Positions 1 through 8,458 are shown, counted from the stretch's first letter. The stretch is 64,000 nt of DNA from Photobacterium malacitanum (GCF_900185615.1 NZ_FYAK01000001.1:343701-407700); one strand, 5' to 3'. Translations and numbers: made by a program. The notes: generated by a model from the letters alone, not told the origin.

Positions 1-358
1 AATGAAATAGTTTACGTAATGCCGCTTTTTTTACTGACTTAGTCACTTGTTGTTGCATAAATGACGCGACACCAGATTCATAAGTCACTTTATCTGCATC
101 ATCAATGGTCAATTCAACAACAGGTTCTGGTGTAATAGCGCTCTCTGAAATTATTGCTGCATCTGCTATTGCTGGCGATTGATGACTACTATCAGTGTTC
201 GCTATCTTATCGACGGCAGTATTCTCACAATCAACACACTCAGGTTTATCGCGACCCACACCATCAGTAACATCATTATCCGTTGATTCTAATGGTTCAC
301 TCTTTTCAACCGCTGTTAATTTACGGCTTGACCAACGTTCGAAAAAATTAGTTGCCAC
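1..358 (-). CDS. DUF3306 protein (formate dehydrogenase cluster), partial
   Basis: I read this frame from the reverse complement. It opens with GTG at 358 and reads MATNFFERWSSRKL, the N-terminal signature of DUF3306 proteins, followed by an acidic, Ser/Thr-rich low-complexity stretch. It runs off the left edge of the window, so the C-terminus is not seen. It overlaps the end of the upstream DUF3305 gene by 11 bases, which points to translational coupling in one operon. DUF3305/DUF3306 pairs accompany formate dehydrogenase operons in Vibrionaceae and Shewanella; their biochemical role is not established. The start is inferred from the family N-terminus and the overlap. No independent ribosome binding site was needed or seen. 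Confidence 0.8.
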   Translation of the reverse strand, partial: MATNFFERWSSRKLTAVEKSEPLESTDNDVTDGVGRDKPECVDCENTAVDKIANTDSSHQSPAIADAAIISESAITPEPVVELTIDDADKVTYESGVASFMQQQVTKSVKKAALRKLFH

Positions 359-845
359 TTGAACGTCCTTTTTTCTTATCGCCGCCACGTTTACGTTTAA
401 ATTCAAACAATTCCCCATGCCGGCCTAAAAACGCTTCCATCCAAGCTTGAACAGCTAATGGAATCTCTATATGTAAAACAACATAATCACCATCCATATA
501 ACGTGCAGCCACGCCTTGTGCCGCAGTCACTAAAACGGGTTTTAATTGCTCATTTTCTTCCGCGCAAATAAAAAACAAGTGCGGCGTTTGTGAATTTAGA
601 TTAAACCGATACTCCATTCGCTCATCACGGAAAAGTTCTAAAGGCATCATATAGTTACCTGAACCTAATTGGGCAATTTCCCTATCTGAAGTAAGATCTT
701 CTTCATACAAACAAATATCTTCAATCGTCCATGCATATGTTGTCCAACGACCTACTTGACGCTCTTCTGCTTGTAGGCGAAAGTTAATAGGCCAAACATG
801 TTCATTTTTCTTTAATTCAAGTTCTGCTTGTTTTGGCACATTCAC
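348..845 (-). CDS. DUF3305 domain protein (formate dehydrogenase accessory)
   Basis: The 165-residue soluble protein begins MNVPKQAELEL and carries the DUF3305 pattern: VWPINFRLQ near residue 18, then a W-rich strand (VGRWTTYAWTIEDI). The last 15 residues are Lys/Arg-rich. No signal peptide or membrane segment is visible. It is the first gene of a leftward operon with DUF3306 (11-base overlap) and diverges from fdhD. In known genomes this pair lies beside the formate dehydrogenase subunit genes, which would be just outside the left edge. The molecular function is unknown. A weak sigma-54-like promoter lies about 85 bases upstream. Confidence 0.85.
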   Translation of the reverse strand: MNVPKQAELELKKNEHVWPINFRLQAEERQVGRWTTYAWTIEDICLYEEDLTSDREIAQLGSGNYMMPLELFRDERMEYRFNLNSQTPHLFFICAEENEQLKPVLVTAAQGVAARYMDGDYVVLHIEIPLAVQAWMEAFLGRHGELFEFKRKRGGDKKKGRSSGN

Positions 846-928
846 TCCTACTGGCAGTTTTGGTCTGCCTTGATATGGTTATTAAATAATGATTGCAGGC
901 ATATTTTATGTCGCGATTAATTGGATAT

Positions 929-946
929 AAGCAAATTTTAGACCAA
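929..946 (-). promoter_or_regulatory. Putative sigma-54 promoter for DUF3305 operon
   Basis: On the minus strand this reads TTGGTCTAAAATTTGCTT. It has GG-N10-GC spacing and TTGCTT in the -12 element, but the -24 element is TGGTCT rather than TGGCAC. It is weaker than the tupA site. The fit is strengthened by a second site facing fdhD in the same intergenic region. Confidence 0.45.
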
Positions 947-1031
947 TAAAAAAAAACCACATGAAAAGTAGCCTTTTTCACTGTTTTTATTCATTAACGG
1001 CCAATGCGCTAATTTGGATTTTTAATAATAG

Positions 1032-1048
1032 TGGAACAATCTTTGCTT
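1032..1048 (+). promoter_or_regulatory. Putative sigma-54 promoter for fdhD
   Basis: TGGAAC, five bases, TTGCTT. The GG (1033-1034) and GC (1045-1046) are separated by exactly 10 bases, as in -24/-12 promoters. The predicted start is near 1058, about 50 bases before the fdhD ATG. A sigma-54-dependent response regulator is encoded in the window at 8455-9924. Confidence 0.65.
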
Positions 1049-1109
1049 AGCTTTCATTTCCAATATGTGTTGTTGGATAGATATCAACCTTAATACGTAG
1101 GAATTTCAG

Positions 1110-1955
1110 ATGGCGACATTGCCTAAAATAATAAAAACCCAAGCAACTGTGCAGCAAACAATGTCAGTAGAGATTGTTGATGAATATGGTGACCGACAAA
1201 CAAAAGAGATTGCCTGTGAACATCCATTAACGGTGTACCTTAATTGGGTTGAAGTTGTTACGCTGATGACATTAGGTGAACGTCCTTCTGCGTTAGTCTT
1301 AGGTTACCTAAAAAACCAAGGCTTTATTAATGACCTTAGTGCGATCGAATCTGTAATGATTGATTGGCAAACGAATGCTGCCGTTATCATTACCCATGAA
1401 AACACCGAAAACCTAGCTCAACAATTAGAAAAAAAAACCGTCACTTCCGGCTGTGGCCAAGGCACCATGTATGGCAATGTCATGAAAAAGCTCGATGGTA
1501 TTACATTGCCTCAGCCCCAAATTAAACAATCGATGCTATATGGTCTATTAGAAGCATTAACCCATCATAATGAAACCTATAAAGCAGCGGGTGCCGTACA
1601 TGGCTGCGCGGTCTGTAAAGGCACTGAGATTCTATCGTTTGTGGAAGATGTTGGTCGTCATAACGCCGTTGATACCCTAGCCGGTGAAATGTGGCTACAA
1701 CAGCAAACAGGCGAAGATAAGATTTTCTATACCACAGGCCGTTTAACGTCTGAAATGGTCATCAAAGTTGCGCAAATGGGGATCCCTGTGTTGCTGTCTC
1801 GCTCTGGTGCTACGCAAATGGGCTATGATCTTGCTAAGAAACTAGGCATCACCATGATTGCACGAGCTAAAGGGTTACGCTTTCAAATCTATAATGGCAG
1901 TGACAATATTGAGTTGGATGTTAAAGGCAATAACCATCAAGGGAATCAAGACTAA
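1110..1955 (+). CDS. fdhD: Formate dehydrogenase accessory sulfurtransferase FdhD
   Basis: FdhD transfers sulfur from IscS to the bis-MGD cofactor so that formate dehydrogenase becomes active; it acts in the cytoplasm. The 281 residues include SGCGQG (Cys115), the C-terminal EDVGRHNAVD block (about 179-188), TTGRLTSEM and a SRSGAT segment, all family hallmarks. In E. coli FdhD the loop has two cysteines (CGVC). Here the second is Gly118, while a CAVC pair occurs at 166-169 in the conserved AVHGCAVC segment. The start has TAGGA seven bases upstream. The stop TAA overlaps the ATG of the next gene (TAATG), so the two are coupled. A sigma-54-like promoter precedes it. Confidence 0.95.
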   Translation: MATLPKIIKTQATVQQTMSVEIVDEYGDRQTKEIACEHPLTVYLNWVEVVTLMTLGERPSALVLGYLKNQGFINDLSAIESVMIDWQTNAAVIITHENTENLAQQLEKKTVTSGCGQGTMYGNVMKKLDGITLPQPQIKQSMLYGLLEALTHHNETYKAAGAVHGCAVCKGTEILSFVEDVGRHNAVDTLAGEMWLQQQTGEDKIFYTTGRLTSEMVIKVAQMGIPVLLSRSGATQMGYDLAKKLGITMIARAKGLRFQIYNGSDNIELDVKGNNHQGNQD

Positions 1956-2866
1956 TGGCTGATTTTCCTGAATTTATGAATGCCAAGTTAGTTGCTGAGT
2001 ATCTTGATCTTAATGAAAAGAAAGTTTACGCCTTAGCTAATGATGGACTACTGCCAGCGACCAAAGTAACGGGAAAATGGCTATTTCCTAAAGCAATGCT
2101 TGATAAGTGGTTATTAGAATCTTGTCATAATGGTGTTTTAACTGATCGGCTACTGATTGCAGGCTCTGATGATCCACTATTACAGTGTGTTGTCGGTAAA
2201 ATGGCGAATCAACTTGGCAGTACCGCCCTTGTAGGTTACACCTCTACGGGGACACGACAAGGACTAGCAATGTTAAGCAAAGGTCATGTTGATATCTGTG
2301 CTATTCATTGGGGGAATGTTGAAGAAGCCAGCTTACGTCATCCAGCATTATTGCAACAATATCCTGGCCATAAGAATTGGGTCTTAGTCCATGCCTTTGA
2401 GCGCAAACAAGGATTAGTTGTTAGCCCTGCTCTCGCTGAAGCGGTGAATAGCCGTTCAATTCAACTTCATGAGTTATTATCACCACGTTGGCGTTGGGCA
2501 TTGCGCCAGCAAGGGGCTGGTAGTATGCGAGCATTAGAAGAATGGATCCATGGTCACGGCTATGACATGAATATGCTTAATCAAGTTGATTGTTGTAACA
2601 GTGAACGAGAATTAGCATCAGCGATTGCTCGAGAACAAGCAGATATTGGTTGCGCAAGCCAAAGTACGGCTGGTGAATTTGGATTAGGATTTATTCCGCT
2701 GTGCACAGAAGCATTTGAGCTCGTTATTCCGAAAAACATTTACTTTCGTACCTTACAGCAGCAACTATTACAATCATTAACGCATAGTGATATTCAAGCC
2801 CATGGTGATCAACTGGGGGGCTATAATTTCCTTCGAACAGGACAACAAGTGTGGAGCGCGAATTAA
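1955..2866 (+). CDS. HTH (excisionase-type) regulator with PBP-like sensor domain
   Basis: The 303-residue protein has an N-terminal MerR/excisionase-like winged helix (about 8-52: AEYLDLNEKKVYALANDG, ending GKWLFPKAMLDKWL). A C-terminal periplasmic-binding-protein-like domain follows (about 60-300), of the kind annotated PBP-like PF12727. No signal peptide is present, so the binding domain is cytoplasmic and probably senses a small ligand. It overlaps fdhD by one base and is surely co-transcribed with it. In this context the ligand could be an oxyanion (molybdate, tungstate) or a cofactor-related molecule; that is inference. Other family members sit beside molybdate and formate dehydrogenase genes. 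Confidence 0.8.
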   Translation: MADFPEFMNAKLVAEYLDLNEKKVYALANDGLLPATKVTGKWLFPKAMLDKWLLESCHNGVLTDRLLIAGSDDPLLQCVVGKMANQLGSTALVGYTSTGTRQGLAMLSKGHVDICAIHWGNVEEASLRHPALLQQYPGHKNWVLVHAFERKQGLVVSPALAEAVNSRSIQLHELLSPRWRWALRQQGAGSMRALEEWIHGHGYDMNMLNQVDCCNSERELASAIAREQADIGCASQSTAGEFGLGFIPLCTEAFELVIPKNIYFRTLQQQLLQSLTHSDIQAHGDQLGGYNFLRTGQQVWSAN

Positions 2867-3281
2867 TCGCGTTTACATCGATAAAGGTCATCACCAGATG
2901 GCCTTAATGATTGCATTACCACTAACAAAGCAAGCACCGGCCTCCCGCATTAAGCAATCAAAGATTAATTCAACCAATAAATTACCAACAAAAATGCCAT
3001 CACACCAATAAATCTGCTTCATTTTTGATTAGATCATGAAATAACAGCACATATCTACATGTTATTTAGCGCTTATTTAATACTTTAAATCACTTTTACA
3101 ATTAATCTGTTACACAATTATTTTTTTGTATCATGTTTCATTACTCATTTCTGTTTAACAGCTGGTTTTATGAACAATTATGAAAGGATTAACACAAACA
3201 TGACTTGCTTAAACACAATTGAAAAGATGACAATATAAAGATAATTATTCCCCTTTCCAAATGGGACCCCAAGGAGCCATT
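2867..3281. other. Gene-free stretch before pbpG
   Basis: About 415 AT-rich bases. An inverted repeat AAATAACA (3039-3046) / TGTTATTT (3060-3067) could act as a weak terminator for the regulator gene. The remainder is presumably the pbpG promoter and leader. I see no convincing gene. Confidence 0.4.
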
Positions 3282-4181
3282 GTGCGCAACGCTTTAATTT
3301 TATTTTTTACACTTGCAAGTATCAGCTTTTCTTCTTTCGCAAGTATCAACACCAGCAAACTCAACCCAAGTAATCTTCAGACTGCTTCTGTGAGTAATTA
3401 TGTTATTGACCTAAGTTCTGGAAAAACACTGTATCGAAAAAATTCCAATGTGGTGATGCCAATTGCTTCACTGACCAAGCTAATGACCGCTATGGTCACA
3501 TTAGATGCCAAACTTCCTCTTAACCAAAAAATCACTTTCACTAAAACCGATAGAGAGCATATGTACAATACATATTCTCGTGTTCGTGTCGGCTCAGAGT
3601 TAAGTCGCGGCGAAACAATGCATATTGCATTAATGTCATCTGAAAACTTGGCAGCTGCAGCCCTTGCAGCTAACTACCCTGGTGGCTACAAAGCATTTAT
3701 TCGTGCTATGAACGCTAAAGCTAAAGCACTAGGCATGACACACACACACTTCGTTGACAGTTCAGGTCTAAACCCTAAAAACCAATCAACAGCATCTGAT
3801 GTTGCTAAGATGGTACGTGCTGCTTACAAATACCCAGAGATTCGTAAATACAGTACCAATGGCGCAGTTCATACAGCTTACTTTACACACCCTCGTTATA
3901 AATTAGGCTACACCAATACTAACGCTCTTGTGCGTGGTAAAAAGTGGGATGTTAATTTAAGCAAAACAGGTTTTCTTGATGAAGCGGGACGTTGTTTAGC
4001 GATGGTAACAACCATTGATGGCAAAAAGATCTTAATGGTCATGCTTGATTCACAAGGCAAGCTAACCCCAATCGGTGATGCTGGCCGTATTAAGCAATGG
4101 CTACAAACAGGCAAAAGTAAAGCCATTACCGCTGATGCTAAATACTACCAACAGCAGAAGTTGAAACAATTAACCCAATAA
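3282..4181 (+). CDS. pbpG: D-alanyl-D-alanine endopeptidase (PBP7)
   Basis: A low-molecular-mass penicillin-binding protein of peptidase family S11 that cleaves D-Ala-mDAP crosslinks in periplasmic peptidoglycan. The three active-site motifs are present: SLTK (about 63-66), SEN (120-122) and KTG (228-230). I chose the GTG at 3282 because AAGGAG (3271-3276) sits five bases before it and translation then begins with a clean signal peptide (MRNALILFFTLASISFSSFA). The upstream in-frame ATG at 3261 would put the ribosome site inside the gene. Length (299 aa) matches PBP7. It lacks the C-terminal amphipathic anchor of PBP5/6. It is monocistronic, with a terminator downstream. Confidence 0.93.
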   Translation: MRNALILFFTLASISFSSFASINTSKLNPSNLQTASVSNYVIDLSSGKTLYRKNSNVVMPIASLTKLMTAMVTLDAKLPLNQKITFTKTDREHMYNTYSRVRVGSELSRGETMHIALMSSENLAAAALAANYPGGYKAFIRAMNAKAKALGMTHTHFVDSSGLNPKNQSTASDVAKMVRAAYKYPEIRKYSTNGAVHTAYFTHPRYKLGYTNTNALVRGKKWDVNLSKTGFLDEAGRCLAMVTTIDGKKILMVMLDSQGKLTPIGDAGRIKQWLQTGKSKAITADAKYYQQQKLKQLTQ

Positions 4182-4205
4182 TAATTGGTGTTTACTCATT
4201 ACCTA

Positions 4206-4237
4206 AAAAGCCAACATTCGATATGTTGGCTTTTTTA
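4206..4237 (+). terminator. Rho-independent terminator after pbpG
   Basis: AAAAGCCAACAT and ATGTTGGCTTTT form a 12-bp stem around a short loop, followed by T-rich sequence. It lies 25 bases after the pbpG stop. Confidence 0.9.
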
Positions 4238-4434
4238 TTCGCGCTTAACATTTAGCAACTTAACATCTCATTTTTATTTCTATTATCTTATAAATCAATA
4301 GACTACCATAAAAAATTAACCTGCTACTTTATCTTTTTAACTGGTGAGAATTATATAAAAACTGGCATTATATGTTTACATTTTATAAAACAAACACGAA
4401 TGCACTGCATCTTGTTGATTGAATAAAAAGGAGG

Positions 4435-4461
4435 ATGATGAAAACCACTCACTCACCTTAA
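4435..4461 (+). CDS. Possible 8-codon leader ORF
   Basis: AAGGAGG (4428-4434) is the only strong Shine-Dalgarno in this leader. It abuts ATGATG, which opens a frame reading MMKTTHSP and then TAA at 4459-4461. The larger gene starts 14 bases later. SD-to-ATG spacing is short (0 or 3 bases), so translation is uncertain. It may be a coupling leader, or a relic of a frameshifted N-terminus. Confidence 0.25.
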   Translation: MMKTTHSP

Positions 4462-4475
4462 ACAACATATTTATT

Positions 4476-6107
4476 ATGAATAAGCTTTCGAAACATCACC
4501 TTGGTAAAAAAACACTACTTGCATGTATTATTTCTCTTGCTTCTGTTAGTTATGCCAACGCATCAACACCTTCACAAAACCTAACTCAATATCCACCTAA
4601 AGCGTTATTAGCCCAAATTACCGCACCGGTTACTGGTGATTTATACAAAACCCAACTAACCACTGAACAACAGAAAATTGTTGATCAAGCGAAATTAGAA
4701 AAGAAAAACGGCTGGTGGCATGTCGGTATTAAAGGTAATGCTTTTGATCGTGGCTTCCAATATGGTTACCTTATCGCTCCTGATTTTAAATTGGCGTGGA
4801 AAGATAGCTGGAGCATGACCTACCTAACCACTGGCGTACCTTACAACTCATGGCAGAAAGCTGCGCTAGAGCAAACTAAAGGTAAAATTCCAGCTGAGCT
4901 TCGCCAAGAAATGGAAGGGATTGCAAAAGGCCTCAATGCCGCAGGTTTGCATGTTACCCTTGCTGACATCATTACTTGGAACGATATGATTGAGTTAACT
5001 GGTTACTGGTGGCCTTCAGTGGGGATGCATAATTATACCAAGTGGGTTGATCCTGGTTTAATTAACGCATCCGCATTCCCTGCCCCGTACACCAAAGCAG
5101 AAATGGCCGCTAATAATATCGAGAAAAGTAAAAACAGTGCCAATATTGAAGGTGCTAAAGGTAATTGCAGTGCCTTTATCGCCACCGGTGAAGCAACGGG
5201 TAATAAAGGTATTGTTATTGGACATGAAACCTTTAACGATTTCTGGTCAGGTCAGTTTGCTAACGTTATTTTAGATATTACACCAACCAAAGGCTACAAA
5301 ATGGCCTTCCAAACAGCACCGGGGATGATCGAATCTGGTACTGACTTTTGGGAAACAGGGGCTGGTTTAGCTGTTGTTGAAACCACATTAGCCAATGTAA
5401 TGGATTGGAAAGCTGGCGGTATTCCTGAGTTTATTCGTGTACGTGAAGCAAGTCAGTATGCTAATAATATTGATAGCTGGATCAAACTAGAAGAAAAAGG
5501 TAACAACGGTGGTTATGCAAATACATGGTTAATTGGTGACATTAATAACAACCATATTGCTAAGTTTGGTCAAGGTCGTGTTTATCAATACTTCAATGAG
5601 TTGAAATCTGGTTACTTTACTGGTGAAAACGTTTCTGTCGATCCACGCCTTCGATATATTGAAGGTTCTGACGTGGACTACAACGATATTCGCCAACAAG
5701 AAGGAGCTCGTCGTTTACGCTGGATCCAACTAATGCATAAATACAACGGTAAAATTGACGTCGCGGTTGGTCAAAAAATGCTAGGTGATACTTACGATGT
5801 CTATTTGAATAAGATTGATGCATCATCACGTAATATTTGTGCTGAATATGATAAAGATGCACAGCCATATGTTTCTGATCCAGCAGCGGTATGGAACGTC
5901 CCTTTCACGCCAGCAGGCTCAGTCGATGGTAAAGTTGCCAACAGTAATGATATTAAGAATTTAACCATCAGTGCTCGTTTTGGACGTGCTAATGGTGCAC
6001 CATTTGATGCTAAAGCCTTTATAAAAGCCCACCAGCAATGGGGATGGCAATCTGGTTATCTATTAAGCCGTCCATCTGAACCATGGACTCAAATGACGTT
6101 TATCTAA
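4476..6107 (+). CDS. Secreted Ntn-hydrolase, C45/phospholipase B-like
   Basis: A 543-residue exported protein. The signal peptide is MNKLSKHHLGKKTLLACIIS...ANA, with cleavage near residue 29. The probable autocatalytic N-terminal nucleophile is Cys231 in GNCSAFIATG, followed by a GHETFNDFW segment. This arrangement is seen in C45 acyltransferases and phospholipase B-like proteins, which self-cleave before a Cys. The segment before it (about 30-230) would be the prodomain or small subunit. The substrate cannot be told; amide or lipid ester hydrolysis is plausible. An in-frame TTG at 4419 would add 19 polar residues and spoil the signal peptide, so ATG 4476 is preferred, though its own ribosome site is weak. 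Confidence 0.7.
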   Translation: MNKLSKHHLGKKTLLACIISLASVSYANASTPSQNLTQYPPKALLAQITAPVTGDLYKTQLTTEQQKIVDQAKLEKKNGWWHVGIKGNAFDRGFQYGYLIAPDFKLAWKDSWSMTYLTTGVPYNSWQKAALEQTKGKIPAELRQEMEGIAKGLNAAGLHVTLADIITWNDMIELTGYWWPSVGMHNYTKWVDPGLINASAFPAPYTKAEMAANNIEKSKNSANIEGAKGNCSAFIATGEATGNKGIVIGHETFNDFWSGQFANVILDITPTKGYKMAFQTAPGMIESGTDFWETGAGLAVVETTLANVMDWKAGGIPEFIRVREASQYANNIDSWIKLEEKGNNGGYANTWLIGDINNNHIAKFGQGRVYQYFNELKSGYFTGENVSVDPRLRYIEGSDVDYNDIRQQEGARRLRWIQLMHKYNGKIDVAVGQKMLGDTYDVYLNKIDASSRNICAEYDKDAQPYVSDPAAVWNVPFTPAGSVDGKVANSNDIKNLTISARFGRANGAPFDAKAFIKAHQQWGWQSGYLLSRPSEPWTQMTFI

Positions 6108-6125
6108 ATAAGAACTTTATCTTCA

Positions 6126-6168
6126 CATCGCGGCCATTTAACTTCGATTTTATTAAATGACCGCGATG
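6126..6168 (+). terminator. Hairpin after the Ntn-hydrolase gene
   Basis: CATCGCGGCCATTTAA pairs with TTAAATGACCGCGATG, a 16-bp stem with one mismatch. A weak T-rich tail (ATTATTTTAA) follows. Confidence 0.6.
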
Positions 6169-6220
6169 ATTATTTTAATATCGGCTATGCTTTAAGTCCT
6201 CCTAAAAAAAAGGACTGCTT

Positions 6221-6322
6221 ATGCCACATACCGAAATGATCATTCCCTCATCACTAGGTCTTATTAGCCGAATATCTCTTACCGCATCACTGTTTCTAAT
6301 CGTTGGTTTATCCATTATGTAA
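6221..6322 (+). CDS. Candidate 33-residue single-TM small protein
   Basis: ATG at 6221 opens a 33-codon frame beginning MPHTEMIIPSSLGLISR and ending in a hydrophobic stretch (LTASLFLIVGLSIM) that could span a membrane. AGGA (6211-6214) lies six bases upstream. That ribosome site is the right arm of a hairpin with AGTCCT (6194-6199), so translation may be switched. A strong terminator begins six bases after the stop, giving a self-contained unit between two hairpins. No homologue comes to mind. Confidence 0.4.
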   Translation: MPHTEMIIPSSLGLISRISLTASLFLIVGLSIM

Positions 6323-6330
6323 CATGACAA

Positions 6331-6383
6331 AAAAGCCCCTTGGTAAAGACATCACTTTTGTCATTACCAAGGGGCTCTTTGTT
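6331..6383. terminator. Bidirectional terminator before the kinase gene
   Basis: AGCCCCTTGGTAA (6334-6346) pairs with TTACCAAGGGGCT (6364-6376). A-rich sequence flanks it on the left and T-rich on the right, so it can stop transcription from either side, including the leftward kinase operon ending at 6401. Confidence 0.85.
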
Positions 6384-6400
6384 ATCATCAACGCTATTTG

Positions 6401-8458
6401 TTACACCGTCACCAAAAGATCAAGTTCGCTTGGCGATTCTTTTTTATGCTTGAGGTATACACTAAATGTTGAACCTTGACCTTCAACCGATTCAACCGTA
6501 ATTTCTCCCCCGACATTAGCAACAATACTTTGACTCACAGATAAACCTAACCCTGTTCCTGAACGACGTGTCGTAAAGAAAGGATCAAAGATACGCTTCA
6601 TATTATGTTCTGAAATACCGCAGCCATGATCGGTGATAGCAACCATCGCACCCAATAGCTCACCATGATCATCAACCCAATCAGATGTGGTTATTTTCAA
6701 GAGTCCTTTATCATCCATGGCGTGGATACCATTCATCTGTAAATTAACCAGTACTTGTAATAATTGATGACGATTAACTTCAACACTGCATTTAGCGGCA
6801 AGATTAACCTCAAATTGAACATCCATTTTTTTAGTACCAGAACGAACAAGTGTTAAGCTTTCTTCTACGATCAAATTGAGATGATGCCAGGTTACTTCAT
6901 CTTGCACGCCACCTTGACGACTGTATTGCAGTAAGCTGCGAGTGATATTTCGAATTCGATCTATTTGTAAATGAATCGCTGTCAATTCATCTTGAACATC
7001 AACGGTATTATCGCCCAACTCTAATTGAATCAATTCAATATTACCTAAGATTACCGCAATTGGATTGTTAATTTCATGCGCAATGCCTGCGGTCAATTCA
7101 CCTAGCGCCGCTAATTTTTCTGTTGCTACTAACTTTGAACGAGCTTGATGTAATAACCGTATATGCTGCTCTAACTCTTCGGTTTTATGATGCAGGCTCT
7201 GAGTACGCTGCTCTACTTTTTCTTCAAGCTCTATCGCAGCAAGCTTAATTAACCCATTACGCTGTTCAAGTTGATCCAGCATTGAGTCAAATTGCTCCCC
7301 GAGTATTTGTAATTCATGACCATCACATAAATCCAGTTTACCGACTCGCTTTTTTAACCCCATTTGAACGGCTTTCGCGACCTGATAAATTTTCTCAATC
7401 GGTAAAAATAAATCCCGCGAACCGCGATAAACAATAATACTGGTAAGTAGCAGCACTAATAGAATACTGACACTCATTTCTATAATATTGGTTAAGTAAC
7501 GTTCGATTAACGGCCATTGCAGATAACCCGTATAAAGCATGCCGACGACGGTACCATCATTACCATGTAACGGCTCATAGGCTGAGACATACCAACTATC
7601 GTAAACAAATGCGCGATCAACAAAGGTTTTTCCTTGTTGTAACACTTGTTGCTGCACTTCTTTAGAAACACGAGTACCCACCGCACGACCAATAAGATTA
7701 GCGCTATCTAGTGGCACATTAGTACTTATGCGCACGTCCCCCATAAACAAAGTTACTGTTCCAAGACTACCTTTAGGTAACGTATCTGCGGCATAAACTA
7801 AATCACGGATCCGATCCACCAGCGATGTGCTGTTATTTAATAAAATACCACCATCTAAAATCCATTTAAGTTCGCCTTGTTGATTAAAGATTGGTACTAA
7901 ACTGCGACTAACCAGCCCTTTTTGCTCAATCGTACCTTCTTGCAATAATGGCAGTTGTGCTCGAGCGGGAAGATCGTGGTTTAACTCAAACAAAGCACGA
8001 CGATCTAACACTTGAAAAAATGTTTGATCTTTTCCTGCCCGTAATAGTTGTTGCTCTGAAGCTGAAAACATTCCTATATCTGCAACAGAATGTAGTACCA
8101 CAAAATCTAGCTGATATTGTCGATTTTGCTGATGCACCCATTGGCGTAATTTTATGTCATCAGATCGTAACCGTTGTTGAAAGCCATAAGAATTAGCCAG
8201 TGCTTGCAACTCCATTCGCTGCTCTTTTTTCAACAGCACCATACTATGATGAGCAACGGCTAAATCTGCTTTTACATTCATTAATGCGTTCTGCCAGGTA
8301 TACGTCACCGTCCAATAAAACGTAATCGCAATCAACGTTAGTAATGTAAGAAATATGGGAACAGAGGTAAGCACTAAAAGACGATAGCGAACCATGGTTT
8401 TAAAACGCCGTAACCACATCAAGACAAATGTTTTTATTTTCATCGCGGTACGACTCAT
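6401..8458 (-). CDS. Sensor histidine kinase partner of the sigma-54 regulator
   Basis: A 685-residue membrane kinase. TM1 is at about 25-50 (LLVLTSVPIFLTLLTLIAI). A long periplasmic Cache-like domain (about 50-320, ending in the typical WYVSAYEPL...VVGMLYTGY pattern) precedes TM2 (about 325-345), HAMP, a coiled coil, the H-box AGIAHEINNP near 460, and a C-terminal ATPase domain with N, G1 (DHGCGIS) and G2 (GTGLGLS) boxes. The ATG overlaps the stop of the response-regulator gene, so the two are one operon. The Cache domain suggests a small extracellular ligand, perhaps formate or an oxyanion; this is inferred from context. The genes face tupA, the likely target. Confidence 0.92.
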   Translation of the reverse strand: MSRTAMKIKTFVLMWLRRFKTMVRYRLLVLTSVPIFLTLLTLIAITFYWTVTYTWQNALMNVKADLAVAHHSMVLLKKEQRMELQALANSYGFQQRLRSDDIKLRQWVHQQNRQYQLDFVVLHSVADIGMFSASEQQLLRAGKDQTFFQVLDRRALFELNHDLPARAQLPLLQEGTIEQKGLVSRSLVPIFNQQGELKWILDGGILLNNSTSLVDRIRDLVYAADTLPKGSLGTVTLFMGDVRISTNVPLDSANLIGRAVGTRVSKEVQQQVLQQGKTFVDRAFVYDSWYVSAYEPLHGNDGTVVGMLYTGYLQWPLIERYLTNIIEMSVSILLVLLLTSIIVYRGSRDLFLPIEKIYQVAKAVQMGLKKRVGKLDLCDGHELQILGEQFDSMLDQLEQRNGLIKLAAIELEEKVEQRTQSLHHKTEELEQHIRLLHQARSKLVATEKLAALGELTAGIAHEINNPIAVILGNIELIQLELGDNTVDVQDELTAIHLQIDRIRNITRSLLQYSRQGGVQDEVTWHHLNLIVEESLTLVRSGTKKMDVQFEVNLAAKCSVEVNRHQLLQVLVNLQMNGIHAMDDKGLLKITTSDWVDDHGELLGAMVAITDHGCGISEHNMKRIFDPFFTTRRSGTGLGLSVSQSIVANVGGEITVESVEGQGSTFSVYLKHKKESPSELDLLVTV

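Noticed and set aside
2787..3011. 74-codon frame overlapping the end of the HTH/PBP regulator gene
   Set aside because: Starts inside the regulator in another frame, has no ribosome site, and the protein looks like random composition.
3170..3238. 22-codon frame (MNNYERINTNM...) before pbpG
   Set aside because: No well-placed ribosome site and no recognisable sequence; likely leader DNA.
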